Shown one piece after another: positions 1 through 12,124 of a DNA stretch of 64,000 nucleotides. A program made the translations under genes and the position numbers. Numbering within the stretch: the first letter of the stretch is position 1; each line of letters opens with the position of its first letter. This DNA comes from Okapia johnstoni (lineage: Eukaryota > Chordata > Mammalia > Artiodactyla > Giraffidae), in the NCBI GenBank assembly GCA_024291935.2, contig CM044322.1, positions 21,823,405 to 21,887,404 of the forward strand, written 5' to 3'. Below the pieces are notes generated by a model. The model saw nothing but the letters and a program-made list of their open reading frames with translations, searched no databases and was not told the origin of the DNA.

Positions 1-120
1 TCAGAGAGGTTAGGTAATTTACCCCAGGGCACACAGCTAGTAAGTTGAAGAGCTAGAAGCCAAATCAGAGTTTATCTGATTCCTGAGCCTGTGATCTTAA
101 CCATGAGCCTGTACTCTAAG
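1..120 (-). mobile_element. MIR SINE fragment
   Basis: An antisense MIR core is readable. It has the complement of the 'gaggttaagtaacttgccc' block, then 'cacacagctagtaagt', then the block ending 'gtgatcttaaccatg'. MIR is an ancient tRNA-derived SINE shared by all mammals. This copy is truncated by the window edge and carries many substitutions, as expected for its age. Confidence 0.8.
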
Positions 121-154
121 TACATTCAAAATGTTTTTAAAAGGAATCTACCAC

Positions 155-296
155 AGAGTTGGATGGCATCACCAAATCAATGGATGTGAATTTGAGCAAA
201 CTCTGGGAGATAGTGAAGGATGGGAAGCCTGGCGTGCTGCAGTCTATAGGGTCACAGAGTCCGACACGACTTAGCAACTGAACAACAACAACAACC
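155..296 (+). mobile_element. BovB LINE 3' end fragment
   Basis: The last ~140 bases of BovB, an RTE-clade LINE of ruminants, run from 'ggatggcatcacc' through 'gaagcctggcgtgctgcag' and 'cgacacgacttagc' to a (caa)n tail. Only the extreme 3' end is present, the usual result of 5' truncation during target-primed reverse transcription. There is no coding capacity. Confidence 0.85.
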
Positions 297-828
297 ATAT
301 AGGACTATAGTCCACTGGAATGCTGTTTGAAATCAATATAGATTCTTAACAAAGATCCCTCAGTCTCCTGTTGCTGAAAATGAAGTGCCTTTGATGGCTC
401 ATTCTCCACAGTCTGGCATGTGCTTCTACCTTTACAGTCCTTTCAGGAGCTGGTTCCACTCAGAATATTCAGCTATAGACCCTAGGCAAGGTTAGCATGC
501 CAGCAGCTTCCAGGTAATATTACATCAGGTATTACCTGTAAGCTCTAACTACTACATATTGAATCCACATAATTGACCCATGTATTAAAGAGCAAATAAT
601 TAGGCTGATAATCTTTGACAGCTTGAATTCTCTGTTGTTCATTCTAGTGTTTTTCAACACTGGGTTGAACCCCCTTAGTGGATCATAAAAATAATTTTGT
701 AGATCTAAGCCACTCTATTTTTTAAAATTAAACAGAATAGTATATACATTAGAGACTGGAGTGTATCACATGTAGCAAGAGGTCATAGTGTTGTGTGTAG
801 CCTTTCTTTAGGTATATATACTTGTAAT
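297..828. other. unique sequence, no feature seen
   Basis: AT-rich sequence between two ruminant repeats. I see no long open frame, repeat family, splice-flanked exon or promoter-like GC patch. Confidence 0.5.
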
Positions 829-1044
829 GGGGCTTCCCTGGTGGGTCAGTGGTAGAGAATTCGCTAACAATGCAGGAGACATGGATTCGATCCCTGGTCT
901 GAGAAGGTCCTCTGGAGAAGGAAATGGCAACCCACTTCCACATTCTTGCTTGGGAAATCCCATGGACAGAGGAATCTGTTGGGCTACCGTCCATGGAGTC
1001 ACAAAGAGTTAGACATGACTTAGCAACTAAACAACAACAACAAA
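829..1044 (+). mobile_element. Bov-tA SINE
   Basis: A full-length Bov-tA. A tRNA-derived head ('ggggcttccctggtgg', then a B-box-like 'gattcgatccctgg') is fused to a BovA body ('ggaaatggcaaccc', 'tcccatggacagagg') and ends in a (caa)n tail. Bov-tA is a non-autonomous SINE mobilised by BovB machinery, with which it shares its 3' end. No clear target duplication was found. Short open frames crossing it are SINE translations, not genes. Confidence 0.92.
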
Positions 1045-1513
1045 TTTTTATAATAAATCACAATAAAAAATGCATTTCTTATTGAGAAAGCCATGATTTT
1101 AAAATTCTAGACACATTACCCAACTCTGTCACAGAGGGTACTGGAATGCACCAAAGTCACAGGAAGGAGGAGTAACAGGGCCAAGATCCTGAGAGGAAGG
1201 ATAGGATGAGGAGAGGGGGGAAGGGAGATTCTCTTGAGAAAACAAAGGAATCAAAAACTGTGTTTCTCATATAGAACTAATTTCTCTTCTTGAGAGCAGT
1301 CAGATGGGACTGAGAGGATGTTTCTTTGGAGCTGCTCTTGAAAGCTAAAAAGGAAGAGGATAGTGTTGATGTTGGAGGGGGGTGTTGAGATTGCTTAAGG
1401 ATGATGACTTTGACCCACTTAAAGTTCTAATGAAACCATTTGGAGGATTTTGAGGTTCCCAGTGCCTCACCAACATGGCAACAGGGCTGAGATCTTTCCC
1501 CAACAAATATCCA
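1045..1513. other. unique sequence, no feature seen
   Basis: A purine-rich patch (about 1180-1240, many GGA and GAG triplets) sits in otherwise ordinary sequence. No gene or named repeat recognised. Confidence 0.45.
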
Positions 1514-1522
1514 TGAGCCAAA

Positions 1523-1717
1523 AGTGAAAGTGAAAGTCGCTCAGTCGTGTCCAACTCTTTGCAACCCCATGGAATGTACAGCCCATGGAATTCTTCAGGC
1601 CAGAATACTGGAGTGAGTAGCCTTTCCCTTCTCCAGGGGATCTTTCCAACCCAGGGATCGAACCCAGGTCTTCCGCATTGCGGGCAGATCTTTACCAGCT
1701 GAGCCACAAGGGAAGCC
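1523..1717 (-). mobile_element. Bov-tA SINE with target-site duplication
   Basis: Antisense Bov-tA: the BovA complement ('gctcagtcgtgtccaactc') is followed by the complement of the tRNA-like head, ending 'ccacaagggaagcc'. It is flanked by the direct repeat 'tgagccaaa' at 1514-1522 and 1718-1726, which defines the insertion exactly. Confidence 0.92.
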
Positions 1718-1737
1718 TGAGCCAAAGGAGGGGCAAT

Positions 1738-1918
1738 AGACCACTTGGTTCCAGACTGACTTCACATCAGAATCTTTTCAGAAAATATACACTCCAGGGC
1801 TTCCACCTTATAATACAGAATTATAACCTTCAAGGAAGAACTCAGGAATCTGTCATTGTTAAAGTCTTCCCAAATGATGCTAATACAGTCAGCTCAGCCA
1901 TGGTTCCCAAAGTGACAA
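1738..1918 (+). mobile_element. MER5A-like hAT-Charlie DNA transposon relic
   Basis: The order 'cttcacatcagaatc', a short A-rich stretch, 'cagggcttccacct', 'caggaatctg', 'gatgctaatacagtcag', 'catggttcccaaagtg' follows the MER5-type consensus from one terminal inverted repeat to the other. This is an extinct non-autonomous DNA transposon, heavily mutated. Confidence 0.65.
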
Positions 1919-3085
1919 CTGGGGCAAACAGACCAACTGAAATAAAAAGTGCCATTAAAATGAGAGTTCAGGAGCCTTGTTGGCTTTGCAGTGTACCCAC
2001 AAAAACAAATCTTGAGCAATCATAGTGTTGGGAGGGAGTTCTTGAGTCTAAGTCTCAGTGAGGGACAGGTCAGTCTTCCTCCTGGAGCCCCACTTAGGGC
2101 CACGCATGCAGGAGCACTAGCTCACTGACTCTGGGTGCCTAAGCTAGCACCCTGTTCACGGCTCTGCTTCCAGGCGGTCTGAAGGTACCCAAGGCCCCAG
2201 GCGTGTTTTGAACCACTCCAGAGTCCCTGAATCCCACACGTTAGTCTTGGCAAGCTTTAAGGATGCTTTGGTTTCCAGGAGTTCTTTGTTCCAGGCACCA
2301 TATTTTGTCCAACAAGAGTTACTGGAAGAAGTCAGTACAAGGAATTGGACCTGGGATTAAGGCTTCAGGGCAGCGGAACACTTCTTATCTTTCCTCTAAA
2401 TAAGATCTCCAAAGTCAAGAGTAAGGTGAATTCCTTCCAAAGGCTAGTATTCAGATAATTCTGAAAAGTCTGATTTTCAGGTGTGGATGAGGAATAAAAT
2501 TTCCTACTGGGAGTCTATTCTCCCCGAGGTAGAGAAATATTTCTATTTCTCATGCATTAAGTTCTATATGCCTGAAAAGTCTGAAACCAGGAAGGACAGG
2601 AGGGCTATTCTGCGCTGAATAATAACACAGATGCTCATTCTGGCTAGCTTGGGCACAGAAGCCACGTGGTGCCAGTAAATGGTCCCCACAATGGCATCCA
2701 GAACACACAGGGCTATTCCATTAAAAACAGTCACTGAAATTCATCTGAACCACCAAATTTCTGATTTCCAGTACTTGTCTCCCATACCGAACTGGCTATT
2801 TTGGTTTCTAATTGTTGCTGCTGGTGGAATGAGAATGTCTCATACTTCCCTGCCATAGCTGTAAGAGACTACTCATTACCACCCTGACACCCACTCCAAA
2901 TACTACTTTGGGGGTCTCCTCAGACAAAGCCAATGGCCTCCATACTCTCTTGCTAATGACCTGGCCCACTCCGACTCCACCTCTGTCACATCCCCGTCAC
3001 AAGAAGGCATGCCACATGGAGACCAGGTCACTGATTTTAGAAAACAATGACAGCCATCATCTGTCTTCCTTATTATGATGGGGAC
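1919..3085. other. unique sequence, no gene recognised
   Basis: About 1.2 kb without a repeat or coding signature I can name. Open frames are short (79 codons at most, 2903-3142 minus) and lack recognisable motifs. Confidence 0.45.
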
Positions 3086-3260
3086 CTGAGCTTCTCCTCC
3101 TAGATTCTCAGAATCATGAGTATGGCAATGAACAAATGACACTCAGTCAACAAATAAACATTGGGAATCGCCTGTGTGCTGCACTGTTCTAGGTGTTGGG
3201 ACACAGGGAATAAGATGGTCAAGTTCCTTGCTCTCAAGGAACGTATGTCATAGACATGAG
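3086..3260 (+). mobile_element. ancient mammalian repeat (family not named)
   Basis: Contains the common motif series 'caacaaataaacattggg', 'tgcactgttctaggtg', 'ggacacagggaataag' and 'gctctcaaggaa'. This is the widespread old mammalian repeat that in consensus reads as inability-free text: attcattcaacaaatattt, a gcctactatgtgcc box, then gcactgttctaggtgctgg. The same family recurs at 4236, 29005, 44706, 47686 and 48765. I do not assign a database name. Confidence 0.55.
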
Positions 3261-4195
3261 ACACAAGTGTTTGTTGGTATTTTTTGAACCACATTTTATA
3301 TCATTAAGAGATTCAGATGTTGGCAAGACTGAGATGAAGGCCTTCTTGACAATGTGTTTTCAATATTTTCCTTTTTCTGTTTTAAAAGGATACTGGCCCG
3401 GTCATCAGGAAAGACATTAATAAGGCAGATGAGAAACCATCAAAACTTTATGAAACAGTCTTTGCTCTGAAATTTTACAGAAGTCTTTTAAAGTCACAGC
3501 ACCAAATAACTACAGTAACTCAGAAAATCTAATACCTTACTAACATTGGACGATTGCACCCTCTGAAAGTCTAGCAATTACTTCTGGTTTCTGTTTCCCA
3601 TTTCCATTATAGGTACCAGTTAGATGTCTCAAGATAGGTAACTTCTCTTTTAACATTTTACCACCCCAATTTTTCAGAATTTCCTAGTTAAGTGGACAGA
3701 TGGCTATCACTCTTTCGCACCCTCTCAAACCACTTCCCTCTCCCATCCTCCAAAAAACAAAGTAAAAGAACACACTGAAGTTGCTAGTCTCTATTAAAAG
3801 GAATATAAGATGTTGAGTTATTTTCTTGCCTCACCCAAGATGTTGAAAGATGACCTCTTTTAATCATTTAACCTGTCTGGTGAGATTTTTAGAAAGTAAG
3901 ATTGTCTGGCAATTTTTTTCCCAGTTTCCATCCTGGAAGGTCCATAATGACAGGAACTTCTCTTGCCAGGGCTATTCCTGGTATCAGGAGGACAAAGTGA
4001 CAGCACACACAGTTCTTGCTGCTTACTAATAGAGGCAACCATCTCTTCCCAGTGTAGACCTTCCTCCTGTAAGGATGCACTGAGGCCAGTAACAACTGAT
4101 GCTGGGCCAGGAACGGAGAATCTGGGCTTTTCATTTTCAGTAACACTCCATTAAAAACTCCTCGCCTATACTAGGTGTTTGGTTATTTGTGAGCC
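3261..4195. other. unique sequence, no feature seen
   Basis: No repeat, exon or regulatory structure that I can support. Open frames at 3860-4154 overlap on both strands and show no protein family signature. Confidence 0.45.
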
Positions 4196-4197
4196 AA

Positions 4198-4232
4198 GTC
4201 ATACACACAGACACACACATACACGCACACAC
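4198..4232 (+). repeat. imperfect (CA)n microsatellite
   Basis: An interrupted CA-rich tract ('acacacagacacacacatac' and following). It is short and broken, so probably not very variable. Confidence 0.75.
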
Positions 4233-4235
4233 GTA

Positions 4236-4320
4236 ATCATTCAGTCAATAAATATTTATTGAGCACCTACTCTGTGCCAGCCCAGAGTTAATGACAGTGT
4301 GGTTCTATTGCACATGTTTC
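4236..4320 (+). mobile_element. ancient mammalian repeat (family not named)
   Basis: 'cattcagtcaataaatattt', then 'gagcacctactctgtgccag': the start of the same old family as 3086-3260. Only the first ~80 bases are recognisable. Confidence 0.55.
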
Positions 4321-4645
4321 AAATGAGTCACGTGCCCCAGTAACAGTTTTATAGCATAGAATTTAGGTACTTTATTTATGATGCAAATTCATTCTGGTTT
4401 TGTTTTCAACATAAAAAGTATGGAAAAAATTTTGCTTAAGACCACCTACCAAAGATGACTACTACATTTACACATTTGGTTTATTTTCTTTCCATTTTTT
4501 TCTGTATTGGGCTTCTGTTGTAGTTGTTTAATGTAGATGTGTGTGTACTGCACATATAATTTTCTATCTTGCTTGTTTTTCCCTCCTATTGATATAACAC
4601 GTGGTTTTTTCCAAGCGCAAAATCCTGTGGCTTGGAAAAGAATTC

Positions 4646-7144
4646 TAAGAAGATGGAGTAGGAAGTACCAGGAACCTGTCTTCTGACCTAGACAATAATT
4701 GCACTGACAGAATCTGTCTGATGTAACCATTTTGGAACTTCAGAGTCTATTGAGGCTTGCAACTTGCAGGGGAAAGTTTGGATGGTAAATTGTGGTTAAT
4801 TTGGTTCAATTTCAGCTTTTCAAACAGTTGAAGCTATCTATCCCTCACTCCTAGCCCCATGGCAGGCAGCAATATGTGGGTTCCTCTGCACACAGTTTGC
4901 ACAAGTCAGGGTAGGCAATAAGAACCCGCTCCTCAAAACATCAGGGATCTGTGCTTTGATCTCTGCTTTCTGCGTCTAATCACTGAGATGCAGACAAAGA
5001 AATGGGCAGCATTTGTTGTACTTCCCCTCTTTGTGACAAGCCCCTCCCCACTGGCTGAAGTGACTTCCAGGAGATTTAAAGAGCTAGTACTCTTTTGTTT
5101 CTTCTCTTCGTTTCTCTCTTTTTCCCGTTTTGGGAGCCAGACATTAAAGACTAAGATATTCAAAAGCAACAGCATATATAGAAAAATTAGAAAATGACCA
5201 TGAAAACCCAGGGAAAGGTGCAGACTCAGGAAAAAAACCTGAGAAGACCCTAAATTTACACCTCAGGATTATCCTTGGCAAAAAGACAGTATACAACAAT
5301 TTAAAAATTAAAAAAACAAAAAACAAAATAATAGCAAAAATGTCAAACTCTAGGGAAGAATATCTGATCTCCAGAGTAACCACATTATTAGATTTAAATG
5401 TTTAGTTTTCAACACATACACACAAAACACAAAGCATACAAAAAACTAGGAAAGTACAGCCCATTCAAAGGGAAATTAATAAATCAACAGAAATTGTCCC
5501 TGAAAAAGATCTGATGGCAGATCTACTAGACAAAGACTTTAAAACAACTGTCTTAAAGAAAACCAAAGAACTAAAGGAATATGTAAAGTCAAGAAATGGT
5601 GGACCAACAAAATAGAAATATCAATAAAGAGATAGAAAAGCTAAAAAGAAATCAAAAAGCAATTCTGGATCTAAAAAGTACAATACCTGAAATTTAAAAT
5701 TCAAAAGAGAGATTCAAAAACATATTTGAGCATGTGGAAAAAGAACTTAAAGTTCTTTCAGTGAGCTTAAAGACTGGACAATGAAAATTATTAAGTCTGA
5801 GGAACAGAAAGAAAAAAAGATTTAAAAAAAAATGAACAGAGCCAAGAAGCTTGTGTGACACCATCTACTGAACAATATATGCATTGTGGGAAGTTAGAAG
5901 GTGACAAGAGAGATCAAAAACGGAGAGAAATAATGACTGAAAACTTCCCTGATTTGATGAGAGACATTAATATAAACATCAAAGAAACTCAACAAACTGC
6001 AAGGAAGGTGAACTCTGAGACTTACTTTCAAAAGTGAAAGACAAAGAGTCTTGACATTAGCAAGAGAAAAGTGACACCTCCTAGTGCAAGAGAGCCTCAA
6101 TAAGATTATCAATAAACTTTTCTCAGAAACTTTGAAGGCCAAAAAGCTCCAAAAAGGGGGGAAAAAAACATGTAAATTAAAAATCTTATATCCAGAGAAT
6201 TGTCATTTAAAAGTAAAGGAGAAATTAAGACATTCCCCAGATAAACAAAGCTGAGGAACTTTGGGACCACTAGACTTGCCCTGAAAGAAATGGTCAAGGG
6301 ACTATTGCAAGGTGAAATGAAAGGACACTAGAAAAAGCCATATACAGAAATAAATATCGTAATAAAGGTAAACAGGTAGACAATTATAAACATTAATATT
6401 GTTATAACAATCATTTGTAATTTCACTTCTTGTTATAAATATGACTTAAGAGACTAATTCATATTTTAAAAAACAATCATTAGTCTAAAAGCTAGTATGA
6501 TTGTAAGCATTAGTTTGTAACTACACATTTTGTTTTTTAAATAATTTAAGATATTAATGCATTTAAAAGAAGTATTGGTTTATATTTTGGGACAATTTAT
6601 TAAGATGTAATTTTTTGACATCAACAACAACTGAGAGGGTCATCTTTAACAGAGATGTTAAAGAAGTAGAAATTTTGTATGTTATTGAAGTTAAGTGAGT
6701 ATAAATTCAAATTACATTGTTATAATTTTAGGATATTAAATGTTATCTCTTTTGACAATCACAAAGTAAACAGCTATAGCATATACATAAAAGAAAATTA
6801 GGAAGATACTTATATGTCTCACTATAAAAATCAACTAAACACAAAATAAGATAGTAATGCAGGAAATGAGGGATAAAAAACTACAAGGCATATATAGAAC
6901 AAATACCAAAATGACAAATCCTCAGTGGTTACTTAAATGTAAATAGATTAAACTCTAACCAAAATACAGAGGTTGCCAGAATGGATTTTAAAAACATGAT
7001 CCAGCTATATATGGTCTATAAGAGGCTCACTTTAGATCTAAAGCCATGAAGAGATTAAAAGTGAAAGGAAGGAAAAAAATATTCCATGAAAATAATAACC
7101 AAAAGAGAACAGAGGTGGCTATACTAATATCAGACAAAATAGAC
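4646..7144 (+). mobile_element. L1 LINE, 5' part (5' UTR, ORF1 remnant, start of ORF2)
   Basis: The element begins near 'agaagatggagtaggaag', a typical old L1 5' start, and continues through a 5' region with 'cagaatctgtctgatgtaacc'. The ORF1 remnant and the first part of the ORF2 endonuclease region follow. Together with 7313-11066 this is one nearly full-length L1 (about 6.2 kb without the insert) of a eutherian-age subfamily, L1MA/L1PB-like in wording. Frameshifts and stops throughout make it inactive. A 5' TSD was not found. Confidence 0.8.
5495..6330 (+). pseudogene. L1 ORF1 remnant
   Basis: Decayed copy of the L1 ORF1 nucleic-acid chaperone, the RNA-binding protein that coats L1 transcripts. 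Recognisable blocks in order: 'gacaaagactttaaaacaac' (5521 on), 'gaggaacagaaagaaaaa' (5799), 'gaaacttcaacaa'-type wording near 5985, and 'gagaaattaagacattcccc' (6219). It ends 'aatgaaaggacactag' (6315-6330), where the family stop lies. The longest surviving frame is 60 codons (5855-6037), so no protein is made. Confidence 0.75.
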
Positions 7145-10100
7145 TTTAAGTTTCTTTTTTTTTTTAATTAAAATTTTTTTTTTTTTTTTTTTTTTACTTT
7201 ACAATATTGTATTGGCTTTGCCTTACATTGACATGAATCCACCATGGGTGTACATGTGTTCCCCTTCCAGAACCCCCTCCCACCTCCCTCCCCATCCCAT
7301 CCCTCTTTTAAAGTCACAAGGTACAAAGTAGTGCATTGTATATTAATAAAAGACCAACAAAGCAAGAATATAAAACAATTATAAACGTGTATGCACCTAA
7401 TGATCATAAAAAATATAGAAAGCAAAACCGACAGAACTGAAAAGAGAAATACACAGTTTTACAATCATAGCTGGAGATTTCAATATCCTATTCTCAATAA
7501 TGGATAGAACAATCAGACAGAACATAAGTAATGAAATAGAGGACTTAAACAACACAATTCACCAACTAAATCTAATAGATGTAGACAGAACATTGTACTC
7601 AAAACAATACTATACACATTTTTCTCAAGTGCACATGGGACATTTACCAGGATAGACCATATTTTAGGTCAAAAATTAAGTATTAATAGACTTCTAAAGA
7701 TACGTACCAAACAAAGTATCTTCTTTGACCACAACAGGATGAAGTTAGAAATCAATAATAGAAGTAAAACTAGAAAATCCATAAATCTTTGGAAACTCAA
7801 TAGCACACTCTTAAACAACCAGTTAATTAAAGAAAAAAATCACAAAAAACTTAGAAAATCTTAGCAATGAATGAAAAGAAAAATACAACACACCAAAATT
7901 TATGTGACATAGCAAAAGTAGTACTAAGGAGAAATTTATAGTTTTAAATGCTTATATTAAAAAGAAAAAATCTCAAATCAACAACTGAACTTTACAGCCT
8001 AAAGTGCCAATAAGAACAAACAACCCAAAACTAGCAGAAAGAAGGAAATAATAGAGACTAGACCAGAGATCAACAAAGCAGTGAACAGAAAAATAATAGA
8101 GAAAAACAATAAAACCAAAAGTTGGTTCTTTGAAAAGGTCAACACAATTGACAAAACTTTACCTAGATGGACTAAGAAAAAAAGAGAGAAGATTCAAATT
8201 ACTAAAATCAGAAATGAAAGTGGGACCACTACTACCAATTCTATAGAAATAAAAAAGATTGTATGAGAATACTATGATCAATTGTACAATAACGAATTGG
8301 GTAAGTTATGTGAAATGGCTGAACTTCTAGAAACATAAAAGCTATAGAGACTAAATCAGGAAGAAACAGAAAATCTTAATAATCCTCTTCCTAAAAGGAT
8401 TTTGAATCAGTAATCAAAAAATCTCCCCCCAAAATAAAAGTTGTGGACCTGATAATGTCTTCACTGATGAATTCTGCCAAATATTTAAAGAACTAACACC
8501 AATCACTCTCAAGCTTTTCCAAAAAAAATTAAGAAAAGTGAACTATGAGGCCAGCATTACTCTGATAGCAAAGCCAGACAAAGACACTATAAGAAAACTA
8601 CAGACAAATATCTCTTATCAACATTGATGTAAAAAATCCTCCACAAAATACACTAGCAACTGAATTCAGTGGCATATTAAAAGGATTATACACCATGACC
8701 CAGTGGGATTTGTTCCTGGAATGCAAGAATGATTCAACATGCATAAACTAATTAATGTAATACACTACATCAACATAATGCAAAGGGAAAAAAACTCATA
8801 TGATTATCTCAGTTGATGCAGCAAAAGCATTTGACAAAACTCATGATAAAAACACAAAAAATAGGACTTCACAGAAACTACCTTATCATAATAAAAGCCA
8901 CATACAAAAAATCTATAGTAAACATCATACTCAATGGTAAAGCACTGAAAGCATTTCCTCTAAGTTCAAGAACAGGGCAAAGATGCCTGCTTTCACCACT
9001 TCTATTCAACATAGTATTGATCTAGAGAGAACAATTAGGCAAGAAAAAGAAATAAAATGCATCCAAACCAGAAAGGAAGTAAAATTATCTCCAGTTGCAG
9101 ATAATGTGATCTTACATGTAGAAAGCTCTAAAGCTTTCACATGCCACAAAAAAAATTGTTAGAATTAATAAATTAATTTAGTAAAGTACCAGGGGCAAAG
9201 TCAACACATCAAAATCAGCTGCATTTCTATACATGAAGAATTAACAATCTGAAAAAAGAAATTACAAAAACAACTCCATTTACAACAGCATCAAAAAGGA
9301 TAAAACACTTAGAAATTGCCTAAACCAAGGAGGTAGAAGAGTTGTACAATGACAGAACATTGTTGAAAGAAATTTTAAACAGCATAAATAAATGGAAACA
9401 TATCCCATGTCTATAGATTGTAAGAGTTCATACTGTTCAAGTGTCAGTTCTACACAAAGCAAGCTACCGTTTCAATGCAATCCCTATCAAAATCCCAATC
9501 ATAATTTTTTTGTAAAAAGAGAAAAACTCATCCTAAAATTCACATGAAATCTCAAGGGACCCAGAATACCAGAAAAATCTTCAAAAGAAAGAGCAAAACT
9601 GGAAGACTCACACTTCCTAATTTTAAAACTTACTAAAAAGCTACAGTAATCAAAACAACGTGGTATTGGCATAAAAATAGACAGATACAGCAACAAATAG
9701 AAGAGAGCCCATAATATACCCTTGCAAATGTGGCCAAATTATTTTGACAAGGCAACCAACATCATTCAATGGGGAAGGGACAGTCTTTTCAATAAATGGT
9801 CTTGGGAAAATTAGATATTCACATGCAAAAAATGAAATTGGACCCTTACTTAACACCATATACAAAAATTAACCCAAAATGGATCAAGGAAATATTGTAA
9901 GAGCTCAAGCTATAAAACCCTTAGGAAAAAATACAACAGAAACTTCATGACAATGTATTTGACAACGATTTCTAGAACATGACTTGAAAGGCACAAGTAG
10001 CCAAGGAAAAAAATCAGACTTTGTAAAATTTTTCAATTTTTATGCATCAGTAGATGATGTCAACAGAGTAAAAAGACAATCCACAGAATGGAAGAAAATA

Positions 10101-10690
10101 TTTATAAACCACACATTTTATAAGGGATTAATATCCAGAATATATTAAAAAAAAAACTCCTAAAATCAACAACATGAAAACAACTTGATTTTAAAATGAG
10201 CAAAGAACTTTATTTCTCTAGAGAAAATAAATAAATGAACAATAAGCACACAAAAAGGTGCTCAACACCACTAATATTTGGGGAAATGCAAATCAAAACT
10301 AAAAGGAGATACTGCCTCACACCCATTAGGATGGCTACTATTTAAAAATAAGATAAAAACAGAAGATAAGTGTTAGTGAGGGTGTGGAGAAATGAGAACT
10401 CTTGTGCACTGTTGGTAATGTAAAATGAGACAACCTCTGTGGAAACCAGTATGGTATTTCCTCAAAAAATTAAAAATGAAATTACCACATGATCTAGCAA
10501 TTCCATTTTTGGGTATATACCCCAAGTTATTGAAAACAAGATCTCATATATTTATGCCCATGTTCTTAGCAGCATTATTCACAATAGCTAAAATATGTAA
10601 GCAACCCAAGAATCTATTGACAGATGAATGGATAAGCAAAATGTGATATAAATATACAATGGAAAATTGTTCAACTTTAAAAGGAAAGAA
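6850..10690 (+). pseudogene. L1 ORF2 remnant (endonuclease + reverse transcriptase), interrupted
   Basis: Decayed L1 ORF2. The endonuclease region is visible from 'cagctatatatggtctata' (7001) and, after the insert, as a frame reading G-D-F-N-I near 7473. The reverse transcriptase region is visible at 8660-9130: 'aaaggattatacaccatgac', a V-D-A-A-K-A-F-D box near 8814, and a P-L-L-F-N-I box near 9000. The catalytic F-A-D-D box near 9096 reads V-A-D-N, so the second aspartate is lost. An antisense L1 3' end interrupts it at 7145-7312. The C-terminal part reaches about 10690. Many stops. Confidence 0.75.
7145..7312 (-). mobile_element. ruminant L1 3' end inserted into the older L1
   Basis: A T-rich run (complement of the A tail) leads into 'tttacaatattgtattggc' and 'accccctcccacctccctcc', the antisense 3' UTR of ruminant L1 (L1_BT type). 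It is severely 5' truncated (~165 bp). The host L1 wording resumes after it, at 'gtcacaaggtacaaag'. Near-matching 'actttaagt' (7142-7150) and 'ttttaaagt' (7305-7313) may be a worn TSD. Confidence 0.8.
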
Positions 10691-11066
10691 AAAAATCTAT
10701 GTATCCTACAACATGAATGAAACTTGAGGACATTATTCTAAGTGAAATAAGCCAGTAATAAAAAAATACAAATACTTTATGATTCCATTTATACAAGGTA
10801 ATTAGCATAGTCAAAATCATAGAGATTAGGAAGTAGAATGGTGGTTGCCAGGGACTTGGGGTGAGAGAGGAATGGGCAGGTATTGTTTAATGGGTATGGA
10901 GTTTCAGTTTTACAAGATAAAAGACATAGGGAGTTAGATGGTGATTATGTTTGCACAACATTATGAATGTATTTTATACCACTTACCAATATACCTAAAA
11001 ATAGTTACAATGATGTATTTTATATTATGTGTATTTTAGAACAATTTAAAACATGGAAAAAAAAAA
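7313..11066 (+). mobile_element. L1 LINE, 3' part (ORF2 remnant, 3' UTR, A tail)
   Basis: Continuation of the L1 begun at 4646. After ORF2 the 3' region reads 'gtggttgccagggacttggg' (10843) and ends in an A run at 11057-11066. Strand, subfamily wording and order match the 5' part, so I treat both as one insertion split by the younger antisense L1. Confidence 0.8.
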
Positions 11067-11489
11067 TCCTGGAACTTAACGTCACAGTACTTTAAGAACC
11101 ATGGTGAGTTACAAGTATTTCCTATTCCTACGACTTGTTTCACAGCTCAGGTTTGAAAATTATCACATTTTCTTGTAGCAACTTCCTCTCATTTTTGTAC
11201 TATGCAAATTAAGAGGGTTGGTAATTTCAGCTTTTACGTGAAGCAATAATACAATTATGGAGCTTGTAATAAGTGTGTAAGCCTTGGATAAGAACTAGAT
11301 ATCCTCATTTCCCTCTATTCCCTGAAGTCTCCTGATAAGCATCACTTCTAATTCCCACTGGGTACCCCTATTTCCTGCTGGACCGTCTCCAAGTCTCCAA
11401 ATAGCCATTTCAATCACCCTCATTGAGTCCACACAATGGCTGACAGAGTATGGCAGAAACAGTGGAATTCACCAAACATTCCAGCTGAT
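11067..11489. other. unique sequence, no feature seen
   Basis: No repeat or coding signal recognised. Confidence 0.4.
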
Positions 11490-11840
11490 TTCCCATATAT
11501 TCCAGCCCTCTTGCAGTTAGGCATCCACGTGACTAGTGCTGGTCAATGGACTATGAATAGAAAGGATGTGCGTCATTTTCAGGTCTCAATATAGAAAAGC
11601 CAATATAGTACCTTCCCTGAGCCTGTCCCTCTAACCAAGAAGGTCATGTGTTCTACACAGTACAAACTTAAAATGATAGAGCCTTTATCAATCTGGGTTC
11701 CCAATGACTGGGGTAATGAAGCCCCTACCAATCTGCACTGACCATGTAGAATGAGAAATAAATTAATTATTATGCTATCAAGCCACTGGGATTCCACACT
11801 TGTTTGTTACTGCATCATTACCTAGCCTATTCTTACTACC
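11490..11840 (+). mobile_element. ancient interspersed repeat (family not named)
   Basis: 'ccagccctcttgcagttagg', 'cacgtgactagtgctggtca' and later 'gagaaataaattaatta', 'tcaagccactggga', 'gtttgttactgcatcatt' follow a known old mammalian repeat consensus. That consensus ends in an aataaa-like motif, a gccactg box and a tta-rich terminus, which suggests an LTR-like element. I do not assign the family name. Confidence 0.5.
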
Positions 11841-12124
11841 GGACATAGTTTTTAGTGAAATCTCTCTTTTAGTTTTTATCTATAGCCAACCACATCTGCA
11901 GTAATCAGACATGAGGTAAGTAGGGTAATATACATTTTACTCTCTTCAGGACTGCTCCTAATGGATTCACCTCCAAGAAACATTACATGCAAATAGCCTT
12001 CTACCTATCTGTTCTTCCAATTCACCAAACATCAGAAATTCATAGTGGATACATCTTAGGCTCATGCTGAATAACTCATCTACTTGTTACCCTAATTCTA
12101 AGTATGGCACACTCAAAAGTGGGT
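11841..12124. other. unique sequence, no feature seen
   Basis: Nothing recognised between the two old repeats. Confidence 0.4.

Noticed and set aside
829..910. tRNA-like segment with a B-box ('gattcgatccctgg')
   Set aside because: This is the tRNA-derived head of a Bov-tA SINE, and the same segment occurs in every Bov-tA here. No cloverleaf with a proper acceptor stem and 3' end is present, so it is not a tRNA gene.
1345..1725. 126-codon minus-strand open frame
   Set aside because: The first third is translated from a Bov-tA SINE and the remainder has no motif.
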